The notes: generated by a model not told the origin, from the sequence alone. DNA of 64,000 nucleotides from Clostridium_AI sp964409685 (GCA_964409685.1 CAYPEJ010000008.1:81267-145266), one strand, 5' to 3'. Counted from the first letter of the stretch, positions 13,294 through 22,260 are shown. A program made the numbers and translations.

Positions 13294-15297
13294 ATGGAAG
13301 AGATAGGGAAAATAAAGACAGAATTTAAGACTTATGAGGAATTTGAGCAGCAGGTATCTACTGAATTAAGCAAGCAGGCGGAGAGCTTTGTAAGACTTGG
13401 GTACCTTATGAAGATTGCAAGAGATACGGATATTTTGCAATCTTCTGGATATGCAAACGTAACAGAGTTTGCAGCTGACAAGTATAACTTAACAAAGGAC
13501 CAGGTATCACGTTTTATCCACATCAACGACAAGTTCTCGAAAGAAGGTTATTCAGAAGAATTGGAGGACCAATACAAAGGATATGGATATTCAAAGTTGT
13601 CGGTTATGCTGACACTTCCAGAATCGGTAGTAAATGTATTGGATCCACAGATGACAAGAAGTCAAATTGTGGAGGTTCAGAAAGAATACAAGGAAGAAAA
13701 AGCAATATCTCCTCTGGAAGCGATGATGGAAAAGAAGGATCCAATGCAGCAGGAGTTGACAAGCAATTTAGAGAAGTTCTTACATCAGTATGGGTATAAC
13801 AATAGAGAGATGTTTAAGAGACTGGCAGATGCAAGAGTAAAGGGCGGAGATTTTGCAGAAAACATTATGGATGTAATAGCACCAACAGGGGTAGCACAGT
13901 TGACAGAACGTATTATGGGGGTTGGAAAATTACTTTTAAGCATTAAAGGAAAAGACGAAATGATACAGGTTGTAAACATGCGAGAAGACAGTACAGAGAA
14001 ATTCCAGTGGTCTGATTTGTGTAATGCATTAAGATTATATGGCGATGGCTCAAAGGAAACATGGGAAGAACTTTACGGAGAACCATATGAGGTAGCAGAA
14101 GAGCTACTAGAAAAGGAGAAGGGAAATGACGAAGAGAGAGATGATTCTAGAGACAATAAAGCAGGAGAAGGGAAAGATGCCATCCACACGAAGGATGATA
14201 CGAAGACAGAAAAGAAGAGTGAGCAGACTGAGCAAGATGCTGGCCAGATTTCCGGAAAAGGAGTAGAAGAACTGCCAGTTGTAAAGGTTAAGGCTATAAC
14301 AGAGGAATTAAAGGACAAGCTATTCGATATCTGGTTTAGCAATGTATCAGAAGATAAGATTGAGGCAGCTTGTAAGATGATGGTTAGCATGAGATTTACA
14401 GAGCTTATCAACACTACTCCTAGAAAGTTATTCTTGTTAGTACAAACAAGTGAAGTATCTACAGAAGAAATCAAGCAAGATGGAGAATTACTAACAAAAG
14501 TTGAAGATAGTAGTCGTACAGGATTCTTCACAGCGCAAGACTTCCTGAAACGGTTCACAAAGAAGTTCTTAGATCCATATAAAGAAAAACAAAGTGAATC
14601 TAATAGCGTTCCAGAATCTGCGGAAGTTGCCCAAGTGCAGCAGGAAAGAACAGATGAAGAAATAGCGATATTAGCAGAATGTGTCTATGCAATAATAAAG
14701 AAATACGGAGAGGAGCTAGTATTTTTATCTGAGTACACAACACAAACAGTAAAAAACCTGTTGGATAAAACTACAACAGGTGCAACATGGGTTGAGTTTG
14801 AGGTAGATGGATTATGTCATGAGGCACAAGTAGATTCATCGGGAGCAAGCGGAATAGAAGAAATGGTAATATACGAAAAGACTTCTACCAAAGACTATAT
14901 TTGGCCAATAGATGAAGTGTATGAGGAAATTGCTAGAGTGATTAATTTTGAAGGACCGGGAATTTTCATAGAGGAGCAGATACCAGGGCAAATGAAAGTA
15001 GATGATTATTCTGAATTAAAACCGGATGATGTAATCCAAGAGATTCAGGAAGAAAACGCATATACATCTATTGCATTTAGATGTATTCCAAAAGATATTG
15101 TATTTTTTATTGCGGGGAATAAGGTAGAAGAAGCAAAAGTGGAAGAGGTAACAGTAAAGGAAGACTTAATCCCTATGATAACGGTAAAAGCAACAGATCC
15201 GAATGCATTGATTGTAATAGAATTCAATCAAAAGGAAGACTGGGGAAAGAAACTATTTAGAACAAGGGCAGCAGCAGAGCAAGCATTGGAGGCATAG
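13294..15297 (+). CDS. Large early-region protein with N-terminal HTH-like domain, unknown
   Basis: The 667-residue protein starts with a helical domain (about 10-120) containing FVRLGYLMKIARDTDILQSS then GYANVTEFAADKYNLTKDQV. This looks like a ParB- or KilA-type DNA-binding region found in Clostridia mobile elements. A very acidic and lysine-rich linker (about 270-330) separates it from a second helical part (330-440) and a C-terminal alpha/beta region (about 465-667). It may be a DNA-binding scaffold of the replication module. The family is not certain. SD AGGAGG precedes the ATG. Confidence 0.6.
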   Translation: MEEIGKIKTEFKTYEEFEQQVSTELSKQAESFVRLGYLMKIARDTDILQSSGYANVTEFAADKYNLTKDQVSRFIHINDKFSKEGYSEELEDQYKGYGYSKLSVMLTLPESVVNVLDPQMTRSQIVEVQKEYKEEKAISPLEAMMEKKDPMQQELTSNLEKFLHQYGYNNREMFKRLADARVKGGDFAENIMDVIAPTGVAQLTERIMGVGKLLLSIKGKDEMIQVVNMREDSTEKFQWSDLCNALRLYGDGSKETWEELYGEPYEVAEELLEKEKGNDEERDDSRDNKAGEGKDAIHTKDDTKTEKKSEQTEQDAGQISGKGVEELPVVKVKAITEELKDKLFDIWFSNVSEDKIEAACKMMVSMRFTELINTTPRKLFLLVQTSEVSTEEIKQDGELLTKVEDSSRTGFFTAQDFLKRFTKKFLDPYKEKQSESNSVPESAEVAQVQQERTDEEIAILAECVYAIIKKYGEELVFLSEYTTQTVKNLLDKTTTGATWVEFEVDGLCHEAQVDSSGASGIEEMVIYEKTSTKDYIWPIDEVYEEIARVINFEGPGIFIEEQIPGQMKVDDYSELKPDDVIQEIQEENAYTSIAFRCIPKDIVFFIAGNKVEEAKVEEVTVKEDLIPMITVKATDPNALIVIEFNQKEDWGKKLFRTRAAAEQALEA

Positions 15298-15298
15298 A

Positions 15299-16027
15299 AT
15301 GTTCATGTTTTATTGGTTCGATGATGGAATAGCCATAAGAGGAGCAGGAGAAGCAGAGGAGATTGGAGTAACATTCACCAATATTGCAACAGTCAGAAAA
15401 GGACGGGTTAAGGACTATGAAATAAAATCTACATACGCAGACACAGCAATTATAGTAAGCGTCATGGAAGATTACGCTTCAATGATTCAGAAAGAACTAG
15501 ATAAAGGCAGCTTTGAAACCCCATACACAGGAGAGTATTACAAGCAACGTGTATTAAACATTGCACGCTCATTCAAGGAACAGATTGAATACACAGAAAA
15601 GAAAGCGTCGTTAAAGAATGAGGAGGATATAGGAGAAGATGCTTTCATACTGGGTAATCGATACAGACAGAAAGTAACCGATCATTTTAAGGAAAGGGAG
15701 AAGAAGTGTAAGGAAGAAGCAAGAAAAATGAAATATCTAAGAGAGGTACCGAGCGAGCCTTGGTACTTCTTAGGAAAGGGTGATGATATGATACAGCTCA
15801 AGAAAGGTGATATTGTTGATATCCGAGTAAAAGATGATGTTGAAAAAAGTAAGACAAAAATTAATACGTACAAAGTGATTTTTATTCCAAAACATAAGAG
15901 ATTTATTACATGTAATCTTTTGATTGATGACAAGGAAACAACAATAAATACAACATTCAAGGAATCAGATTTAAAGGGAAATATAGTATGGGGAGGCAAG
16001 AAAGTGAATGATGCAACCAGTCACTAA
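15299..16027 (+). CDS. Phage protein, unknown
   Basis: The gene begins one base after the stop of the previous gene. The 242-residue product has no recognised family. Residues about 95-150 are a charged helix (TEKKASLKNEEDIGEDAFIL, then KEREKKCKEEARKMK). The end forms a beta-rich part (YKVIFIPKHKRFITCNLLID). It overlaps the following HNH gene by 20 bp. Confidence 0.55.
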   Translation: MFMFYWFDDGIAIRGAGEAEEIGVTFTNIATVRKGRVKDYEIKSTYADTAIIVSVMEDYASMIQKELDKGSFETPYTGEYYKQRVLNIARSFKEQIEYTEKKASLKNEEDIGEDAFILGNRYRQKVTDHFKEREKKCKEEARKMKYLREVPSEPWYFLGKGDDMIQLKKGDIVDIRVKDDVEKSKTKINTYKVIFIPKHKRFITCNLLIDDKETTINTTFKESDLKGNIVWGGKKVNDATSH

Positions 16028-16460
16028 CGTAAAAAGAAAGTCAATACCTAAAAAGATTAGATTGCAAGTATGGGAAAAGTACAATCATCACTGTGCGTAC
16101 TGTGGTTGCGAATTGAAATACAAAGAAATGCAAGTAGACCACATCACATCAAAGTACTGGAACAATGGAGTAGATGACATATCAAATTATAATCCAGCAT
16201 GTAGGATGTGCAATTTTTATAAAAGCACATTATCGCTTGAGGGGTTTAGAGAACAATTACAGACAATACACAAGAGACTAGAGAAAATATTTATATATAG
16301 ACTGGCAAAGAAATATGGAATTATCACAGAGAACAAAGAGCAGATTGAGTTTTATTTTGAAAGATTCCAGTGCCTTGAAGGACAAATGCTAAGGGATAAG
16401 GAGAGGAAAGAAAAGAAGGAATCTACCGAAAGGTCAAATATAAATGTTTCACGAGGTTAG
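16008..16460 (+). CDS. HNH endonuclease
   Basis: The 150-residue protein carries a canonical HNH domain: RLQVWEKYNHHCAYCGCELK, then MQVDHITSKYWNNGVDDISN and YNPACRMCNFYKSTLSL. The CxxC pairs bind structural zinc and DH plus N form the active site. It lies in the early region rather than beside the terminase, so it may serve DNA metabolism rather than packaging. The C-terminus is a charged helix. Confidence 0.85.
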   Translation: MMQPVTNVKRKSIPKKIRLQVWEKYNHHCAYCGCELKYKEMQVDHITSKYWNNGVDDISNYNPACRMCNFYKSTLSLEGFREQLQTIHKRLEKIFIYRLAKKYGIITENKEQIEFYFERFQCLEGQMLRDKERKEKKESTERSNINVSRG

Positions 16461-16512
16461 CTGGCAGTAGACCTCAACAAGATTGTTCAAGGCGGCCTTA
16501 GTAGACCGCCAA
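16455..16512. repeat. Two hairpins downstream of the tiny antisense peptide
   Basis: GAGGTT (16455-16460) with ACCTC around 16473-16477, and GGCGG (16492-16496) with CCGCC (16506-16510), form two hairpins. Both share the octamer AGTAGACC. On the minus strand they follow the stop codon of the 18-aa ORF. They could end that transcript or base-pair with an antisense RNA. Confidence 0.4.
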
Positions 16513-16522
16513 AATATGTATA

Positions 16523-16579
16523 TTAAAGATTAGAAGCTATAACAAATGCAATAACAGCAGCTGAAGCAATAACATACAT
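16523..16579 (-). CDS. 18-residue hydrophobic peptide with its own promoter
   Basis: On the minus strand an ATG at 16577-16579 follows AAAGGTGGTG and encodes MYVIASAAVIAFVIASNL, a single uninterrupted hydrophobic segment. A near-perfect promoter lies 33 bp upstream. Size, hydrophobicity, strong expression signals and hairpins downstream recall type I toxins such as Ibs (18-19 residues). No antitoxin promoter was identified. It is the only ordered minus-strand unit in this part of the early operon. Confidence 0.55.
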   Translation of the reverse strand: MYVIASAAVIAFVIASNL

Positions 16580-16611
16580 GTTAAACACCACCTTTCAGAT
16601 AAACTAATAGC

Positions 16612-16640
16612 AGTATAATAGTATATTATGGAAAAGTCAA
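16612..16640 (-). promoter_or_regulatory. Strong minus-strand promoter for the 18-aa peptide
   Basis: Read on the minus strand: TTGACT (16635-16640), a 17-bp spacer and TATACT (16612-16617). Transcription would start near 16605, about 25 nt ahead of the ATG. Confidence 0.7.
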
Positions 16641-16654
16641 GAAAGGAGAACAAT

Positions 16655-16945
16655 ATGGGAATAGGCGATGGTGTAAATACATATTCAGACAGCACGCTAG
16701 AAAATATGAAGAAGTCAGAATTGATAAGTACAATCAGATGCTTAGAAAGAAACTGCAAAGCGTACTCAGAAAGGCTTGAAAATCAGGAAAAACTATTAGA
16801 AGAAAAGGAATGTGACGTTGAAATAACAGGAATAAATTCTGCAATAGGTTGCAGTATAGGTACATGCGATTGTGGGCAGCAGGTAAGAAGTTATCAAAAA
16901 TACTGCGATGAATGTGGAAGGAGATTATTTTGGAACGAACTATGA
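16655..16945 (+). CDS. Coiled-coil zinc-ribbon phage protein
   Basis: ATG 16655 follows AAAGGAG. The 96-residue product has a coiled coil (about 10-55) and a C-terminal zinc ribbon (CDCGQQVRSYQKYCDECGRR). No enzymatic function is evident; it could bind nucleic acid or another protein. Its stop overlaps the next ATG. Confidence 0.6.
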   Translation: MGIGDGVNTYSDSTLENMKKSELISTIRCLERNCKAYSERLENQEKLLEEKECDVEITGINSAIGCSIGTCDCGQQVRSYQKYCDECGRRLFWNEL

Positions 16946-17247
16946 ATAGTAATACAGATTATTACAATAACATGCCGCAAGATTTTAAGGATGCAGTAAA
17001 TGTTATAAAAAAGTATTGCCAAAATGAAGATTGCCAGGACTATGAATGTTCAGATTGTCCATATTCACTTAAAGTTATTAGATGCGGAGATGCGAACGTT
17101 AATCTGGATGAAGTTTTTCCTGACAATCTTATAGAAAAAATTGTAGATTTCATAACAGAGTATGATACAACAATTGAACAAGCAATAATTTTAAAAGATA
17201 GAGAACTATTAGAGCAATGCGTAAAAGAATATGTGGAAAGAAGGTAA
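16942..17247 (+). CDS. Cys-rich small phage protein, unknown
   Basis: Start at ATG 16942, which overlaps the previous stop (ATGA). The product, about 101 residues, has a Cys cluster (KKYCQNEDCQDYECSDCPYS) that may bind zinc, followed by a helical end. An in-frame upstream ATG at 16912 is less likely. Unrecognised. Confidence 0.55.
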   Translation: MNSNTDYYNNMPQDFKDAVNVIKKYCQNEDCQDYECSDCPYSLKVIRCGDANVNLDEVFPDNLIEKIVDFITEYDTTIEQAIILKDRELLEQCVKEYVERR

Positions 17248-17251
17248 GAAG

Positions 17252-17659
17252 ATGAATAAAGCTATTCTTATTTCTATCAGAAAGGAATGGTGGGACAAGA
17301 TAAAGACAGGGCAGAAGAAGATAGAGCTGAGAAAGACAGCACCTAAACAGTTAAAAGGCACATGTACATGTTATGTGTATGTGCCGGAAGAAAAAGCGGT
17401 ATGTGGGCAGTTTGTATTACAAGGAGTTGCACCAGTGCAACCGTCCGAAGAGTTGGTACAGACAAGCTGTGTTTCAATAGAGCAGCAGGAAGAGTATAAA
17501 GGAGAAGGAACTTTGTACGGATGGCTTATTGCAATGCCAGCTCACTATGAATGTAAGTTTGATATTAAGAAGTTATTTAACGTAAAGCGACCGCCGCAAT
17601 CATATCAATATGTAGAAGAGCCAACAAGAGAAAAAAGAATGGAGGCAAGAATTGTATGA
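17252..17659 (+). CDS. ASCH/PUA-like domain protein
   Basis: ATG 17252 is preceded by AAGGTAAGAAG. The 135-residue product begins MNKAILISIRKEWWDKIKTG then QKKIELRKTAPKQLKGTCTC, the classical start of ASCH-like domains (ISIxPEWxxKIxxGxKxxExR). These folds are related to PUA and probably bind RNA. Several phages and mobile elements encode one near the late switch; a role in coactivation or RNA modification is not proven. Confidence 0.7.
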   Translation: MNKAILISIRKEWWDKIKTGQKKIELRKTAPKQLKGTCTCYVYVPEEKAVCGQFVLQGVAPVQPSEELVQTSCVSIEQQEEYKGEGTLYGWLIAMPAHYECKFDIKKLFNVKRPPQSYQYVEEPTREKRMEARIV

Positions 17660-17755
17660 AACAAATTGTATTAACATTATTTTAGGAGGAATTGGAAGTG
17701 TGTTAAGAGTAAGGCTGACGAAAAAAGTATATGCTTGAGAGATGGAGGATGGAAA

Positions 17756-18163
17756 GTGAATTATAAAGAAGCAAGAGACGAACTAAAGAGATATGCAAAA
17801 TTAAAGACTAGATTGCAAAGGTTATCGGAGAGAGAAAATGAGCTTGCTGAAAAGATTAATTCAGCAAGAGGACAAAAAGTAACAGGACTTCCGACGTCGC
17901 AAGGAAAGAAAAAAGATTTATCAGATTACATAGTTGCTCAAGACGAAATCAAAGCAAGGAAAGAGGAAACTGAAAGAATGATAGCTAAAATTGAGTCTAG
18001 GGCAGCAGTAATGAGAGATGATGAACTAGCTGAAATAATTAGATTAAGGTATTTAAAAGAACGATGCTGGTCAGAAGTTGGAAACCAGTTTGATCGTTCA
18101 GAGAGTTGGGCTAAGCATAAGAATAAAGAGGCAATAAGAGCTTATGCAGCTTGTCAAAGTTGA
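17756..18163 (+). CDS. Late-gene regulator candidate (ArpU/DUF1492-like, sigma-like HTH)
   Basis: GTG 17756 follows GGAGG. The 135-residue product has an N-terminal coiled coil (LKTRLQRLSERENELAEKIN). The C-terminus reads ELAEIIRLRYLKERCWSEVG then NQFDRSESWAKHKNKEAI, a sigma-region-4-like HTH. Proteins of this shape lie just before the small terminase gene in many Firmicutes phages and are thought to switch on late transcription. The array of TTGCAC repeats directly behind the gene is a plausible target. Confidence 0.7.
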   Translation: MNYKEARDELKRYAKLKTRLQRLSERENELAEKINSARGQKVTGLPTSQGKKKDLSDYIVAQDEIKARKEETERMIAKIESRAAVMRDDELAEIIRLRYLKERCWSEVGNQFDRSESWAKHKNKEAIRAYAACQS

Positions 18164-18165
18164 CG

Positions 18166-18211
18166 TTGCACAAAGTTGCACGAAATTGCACTAATTTGCA
18201 CACAAAAGCAC
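18166..18211 (+). promoter_or_regulatory. Five phased 10-bp repeats at the late promoter
   Basis: TTGCACAAAG, TTGCACGAAA, TTGCACTAAT, TTGCACACAA and AAGCACTATT follow each other with an exact 10-bp period. A -10-like TATTAT lies at 18224-18229 with no -35 at the expected place. Phased repeats on one DNA face in front of the terminase suggest an activator array. Confidence 0.65.
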
Positions 18212-18248
18212 TATTATATATGTTATTATACAAGAGTAAAGAAGAAAC

Positions 18249-18288
18249 AAGGAGCTCATGTACTAAAAAATAGTATAGAGCTCCTTTT
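18249..18288 (+). terminator. Leader terminator ahead of the late operon
   Basis: AAGGAGCTC (18249-18257) and GAGCTCCTT (18278-18286) form a stem with further pairing of TACT and AGTA inside, followed by TTTT. It lies between the candidate late promoter and the small terminase gene, so late transcription must pass it. Confidence 0.7.
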
Positions 18289-18312
18289 GTGTTCTAAAAA
18301 GAAGGTGTAATA

Positions 18313-19257
18313 ATGTCTAGGGCTAGAAGTCCAAATCCTTTAAAGGAAAAAGCACTAAAGATGTACAAATCAGGAAAGACCCTGGCTGACATAGCTAGGG
18401 AACTTGATAAGCCTGAGGGAACTGTGAGGCGTTGGAAATATGAAGGAAAGTGGGATGCCGATCCGAACATTGTAATATCGAACGTTCGTAATAAGCAAAG
18501 CGAACGTTCGAAAAAGAACATTAGAAAGCAGTCTGAAAAAAAGTTTGAGGATGCTGTACAAGAGACTTTAGAAAACACAGAATTAACTGAAAAACAAAGA
18601 TGGTTCTGCGTTTATTATGTGCAGTCAAGAAATGCAACACAAAGCTATATCAATGCATATAAGACAGATTATTCAACAAGTGCCGTTAATGGTTCTAAAT
18701 TACTCAGAAACCCTAAGGTAAAAGAAGAAATTAACAAATTAAGAGCAATTAAGAAGCAGAATTTGCTTGATGGATATGCAGATATAGAGACAGACATAGT
18801 TGAGTTGCAGATGCGTATAGCCATGGCGAGTATGGGGGATTATATCACGTTTGGCAAAATGAAAGTGCCACAATGGCGTGAAAAGGATGGAAGTTTCCAG
18901 CCTGTAGTTGATCCGAATACAGGTGAGCAAAAAGTGATTGAATATAACACAGTAGACTTAAATGACTCTAAAATGGTTGATATGCAGCTTGTAAAGTCTG
19001 TAAAAGAAGGAAAGGACGGTATTACATTCCAGCTAAAAGATGGACAAAAGGCAATCGACTGGTTGACGAATTACTTTGAGTTTAACCCAGGGGATAAGAG
19101 AAAAGCAGATTTTGAAGCTAAACGACTTGAGATGGAAATGCTCAGGCTGGAACTATCGAACAGGGATAATACACAAGAGGGAGAGATGGAAGACGATGGG
19201 TTCCTTGATAGCTTGAATGAGACTGCGAAAGTAACATGGGAAAATGAAAATGAATAA
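18313..19257 (+). CDS. terS: Terminase small subunit
   Basis: The 314-residue protein has an N-terminal HTH (LKEKALKMYKSGKTLADIAR, then ELDKPEGTVRRWKYEGKW) and a Terminase_2-type part (ELTEKQRWFCVYYVQSRNAT, then QSYINAYKTDYSTSAVNGSK). It recognises the packaging site and loads the large subunit. It is first in the late operon and 151 bp before the large subunit gene. The C-terminal region is acidic and probably contacts TerL. Confidence 0.9.
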   Translation: MSRARSPNPLKEKALKMYKSGKTLADIARELDKPEGTVRRWKYEGKWDADPNIVISNVRNKQSERSKKNIRKQSEKKFEDAVQETLENTELTEKQRWFCVYYVQSRNATQSYINAYKTDYSTSAVNGSKLLRNPKVKEEINKLRAIKKQNLLDGYADIETDIVELQMRIAMASMGDYITFGKMKVPQWREKDGSFQPVVDPNTGEQKVIEYNTVDLNDSKMVDMQLVKSVKEGKDGITFQLKDGQKAIDWLTNYFEFNPGDKRKADFEAKRLEMEMLRLELSNRDNTQEGEMEDDGFLDSLNETAKVTWENENE

Positions 19258-19408
19258 TTTTTCTGTGCAACCAGTATAAAAATACAAGATTAATGCATAA
19301 AAAAACGAAAAAATAATTCTAGCAAAACCGAACATTCAAATTATCAAACATTTAACGAACTCTATTCGATTAATAACCAATTTATCGTAGAGAGCAGGTG
19401 GTAATAAT

Positions 19409-20752
19409 GTGAGTGATTTTTTCAAAGAATTCGACAACAGGATAGCAAAGCTAAGAGCAAAGAAAAAGCAATCTGCAAAGAAAGTAAAGCAGGTTGTTTT
19501 TAAGTTTCAACCATTTTCTCAAAAACAGAAGAAGGTATTAACGTGGTGGTGTCCAGCAAGTCCAGTAAGAGAAAGAGAAGGAATCATTGCAGATGGGGCA
19601 ATCAGAAGTGGTAAAACACTCTGCATGTCTCTATCATTCGTAATTTGGGCAATGACAAGCTTTGCAGGGCAGAATTTCGCAATGTGTGGAAAGACAATTG
19701 GATCATTCAGACGAAATGTACTATTTTGGCTTAAACTCATGCTAAGAGCAAGAGGGTACAAGTTTAAAGACCATAGAGCTGATAATATGCTAGAGGTAAT
19801 GAAAGGCAACAGAACGAATTACTTCTACATATTTGGCGGAAAAGATGAGCGTTCACAAGATTTGATTCAAGGTATTACTCTTGCTGGACTATTTTGCGAC
19901 GAGGTTGCTCTCATGCCAGAGTCTTTCGTAAACCAAGCTACAGGTCGTTGCTCTGTGGAGGGTAGCAAATTCTGGTTTAACTGCAATCCTGATGGGCCAT
20001 TTCACTGGTTCAAGGTTAATTGGATTGACAAGTTAGAAGAAAAGAAATTATTGTACATACACTTTACAATGGATGATAATTTGTCATTATCTGAAAGGAT
20101 AAAAGAGCGTTATCGTTCAATGTACACGGGAGTATTCTTCCAACGATATATTCGTGGACTTTGGGTTGCAGCAGAAGGTGTTATCTATGACATGTTCGAA
20201 AGAACAAAACATGTTCGAAGTACATTCGAGAATTTGCTACATGAGTATTATGTAAGTTGTGACTATGGTACTCAGAATGCAACAGTATTTCTTCTTTGGG
20301 ACAAGCGTTCAGATGGTGTTTGGTGCTGTGTTAAGGAATACTATTACAGTGGTAGAGATGAAGAAAGACAGAAGACAGATAACGAATATGCAGATGACTT
20401 GAAAGAATGGCTAGGCGGTATTAAACCAAAGAAAATCATTATTGATCCATCTGCATCATCATTCATTGCACTATTGAAAAAGAGAGGCTATAGCATAAAG
20501 AAAGCTAAGAATGATGTTTTAGATGGTATTCGTTATGTTGGAACGCTACTCAATCAAGGAAAGTTACTATTTTCGGATAATTGTATAAATACCTTGAAAG
20601 AGTTTTCGGCATATGTGTGGGATCTAAAAGCTTCCGAAGGAGGCGAAGATAAGCCAATAAAAACGAATGACCATGCAATGGATGCAATAAGATACTTCTG
20701 CTATACAGTAATTCGTGTAACTGGTGCCAAATTTGTTTCATATGACGATTAA
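19409..20752 (+). CDS. terL: Terminase large subunit
   Basis: GTG start after AGGTGG. The 447-residue product carries a Walker A-like GAIRSGKTLCMS (about residue 65), an acidic LFCDEVALMPESF Walker B region, and the C-terminal nuclease with DYGTQNATVFLLWDKR and DHAMDAIRY. It is the ATP-driven packaging motor and headful or cos nuclease of PBSX/SPP1-like phages. It precedes the portal gene by 23 bp. Confidence 0.95.
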   Translation: MSDFFKEFDNRIAKLRAKKKQSAKKVKQVVFKFQPFSQKQKKVLTWWCPASPVREREGIIADGAIRSGKTLCMSLSFVIWAMTSFAGQNFAMCGKTIGSFRRNVLFWLKLMLRARGYKFKDHRADNMLEVMKGNRTNYFYIFGGKDERSQDLIQGITLAGLFCDEVALMPESFVNQATGRCSVEGSKFWFNCNPDGPFHWFKVNWIDKLEEKKLLYIHFTMDDNLSLSERIKERYRSMYTGVFFQRYIRGLWVAAEGVIYDMFERTKHVRSTFENLLHEYYVSCDYGTQNATVFLLWDKRSDGVWCCVKEYYYSGRDEERQKTDNEYADDLKEWLGGIKPKKIIIDPSASSFIALLKKRGYSIKKAKNDVLDGIRYVGTLLNQGKLLFSDNCINTLKEFSAYVWDLKASEGGEDKPIKTNDHAMDAIRYFCYTVIRVTGAKFVSYDD

Positions 20753-20775
20753 GGATTAAGACAGGAGGGAGGGGA

Positions 20776-22260
20776 ATGCTAATGGGATACAGAGCTCTTA
20801 CAGATGATGTAAACGAACTGATAAATAGAAATGCGGCAATAAAGATATCAGATATTCGGTTTGTAGAGGACGAATTGAGAGATAATGAAGCATCACCAGT
20901 TCGTTGTCGAATGCTCGATGGAAAGAGATATTACTTTGGAAGGCATGACATATTAGAGAAAAAACGAAAGGTTATCAATGATAGAGGAGAACTTGAAGTA
21001 GTAGAAAATCTCGAAAATAACATCACGATTGATAATCAATATCGTAAAATGGTTATTCAAAAAACTAATTATCTGTGTGGGAATCCTATCACTTTCAGAT
21101 GTGACAATGAAAATTATTCTGAATTAATCAAGTTGAATTTGCTAAGCAAGAATTTCCACAAGAAGTTAAAAAAGATTACAACAGAAGCACTAAACTGTTA
21201 TGTTGCATTTCTGTACGTGTTTATAAACGAATCCAGTCAGCTTGATTTTAAAGTATTTGATTCTACACAATGTATTCCTGGATGGACTGATGAAGAAAGA
21301 GAGGAATTAGACTATTTAATTAGAAAATATCCTGTAGAAGTATACGAAGGTCAAGCAAAGCGTGAAAAATACATCATTGAAGTATATACAAGCGATGGAA
21401 TAGACTACTATACTGCTGATAGAGATGGAGGACATCTAAGTCAAGGAGAACCACATAAGAATTACATAACAACAGTGAATGGGCTTGAAGAGAAAGAGTA
21501 CAACTGGGAACGGCTTCCTGTTATTCCATTCAAGTACAACGATGAGTGCAAAACGCTTCTATCATGTTGTAAATCTCTGCAAGATGCAATAAATAAAATT
21601 GACAGCATTTTTTTAGATACGTTCTGCGAGGATAAGAGAAATACAGTTGTAGTTGTTACAAATTATGGGGGAGAAGATCCAAAAAGAATAAGAAACCAGA
21701 TGATGAAATATGGTATTATTCCGATTGAAAATACGGATGATGCTCCTGGAGGTGGAATTGATACAATTTCTATTGATGTTAATTCTCAGAATTATCAAGT
21801 TGTAAGAGAAATATTGAAAAAGTCAATTATTGAAAACTGCATGGGATATGATGCAAAAGACGACAAGCTATCTGGCACACCAAATCAAATGAATATACAA
21901 AGTATGTATAATGATATCGATTTAGATGCAAATGGAATGGAAACAGAGTTTCAAAGTAGCTTAGAGATGCTTATGTGGTTTGTAAACGTATTTCTTAGAA
22001 TAACAGGTAAAGGCGACTATTCACAAGTACCGTATGACTTCATTTTTGACAGAGATATGATGATGAATGAAAATGATATAATCAATAACTGCAAAAATAG
22101 TGTGGGCATAATATCAAATAAAACAATCATATCGAACCACCCATATGTAACTGACGTACAACAAGAATTGGACCAAATCAAGAGAGAGAAGGAAGAGGAA
22201 ACGCAGATGTATCCGGATAGATTAGTTAATTTAGTTGATGGTGATTTAGATGAAGAATAG
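20776..22260 (+). CDS. Portal protein (SPP1 gp6-like)
   Basis: The 494-residue protein matches the SPP1 gp6-like portal family in length and pattern: NQYRKMVIQKTNYLCGNPIT, then KVFDSTQCIPGWTDEERE, LPVIPFKYNDE and SKKS-type helices. It forms the dodecameric ring for DNA entry. Position between TerL and the head morphogenesis gene fits. GGGAGG precedes the ATG; a second ATG follows two codons later. Its end overlaps the next gene by 11 bp. Confidence 0.92.
   Translation: MLMGYRALTDDVNELINRNAAIKISDIRFVEDELRDNEASPVRCRMLDGKRYYFGRHDILEKKRKVINDRGELEVVENLENNITIDNQYRKMVIQKTNYLCGNPITFRCDNENYSELIKLNLLSKNFHKKLKKITTEALNCYVAFLYVFINESSQLDFKVFDSTQCIPGWTDEEREELDYLIRKYPVEVYEGQAKREKYIIEVYTSDGIDYYTADRDGGHLSQGEPHKNYITTVNGLEEKEYNWERLPVIPFKYNDECKTLLSCCKSLQDAINKIDSIFLDTFCEDKRNTVVVVTNYGGEDPKRIRNQMMKYGIIPIENTDDAPGGGIDTISIDVNSQNYQVVREILKKSIIENCMGYDAKDDKLSGTPNQMNIQSMYNDIDLDANGMETEFQSSLEMLMWFVNVFLRITGKGDYSQVPYDFIFDRDMMMNENDIINNCKNSVGIISNKTIISNHPYVTDVQQELDQIKREKEEETQMYPDRLVNLVDGDLDEE

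Noticed and set aside
14073..14558. 161-codon open frame on the minus strand
   Set aside because: It is Ser-rich antisense of the acidic part of the 667-aa gene, without SD or promoter.
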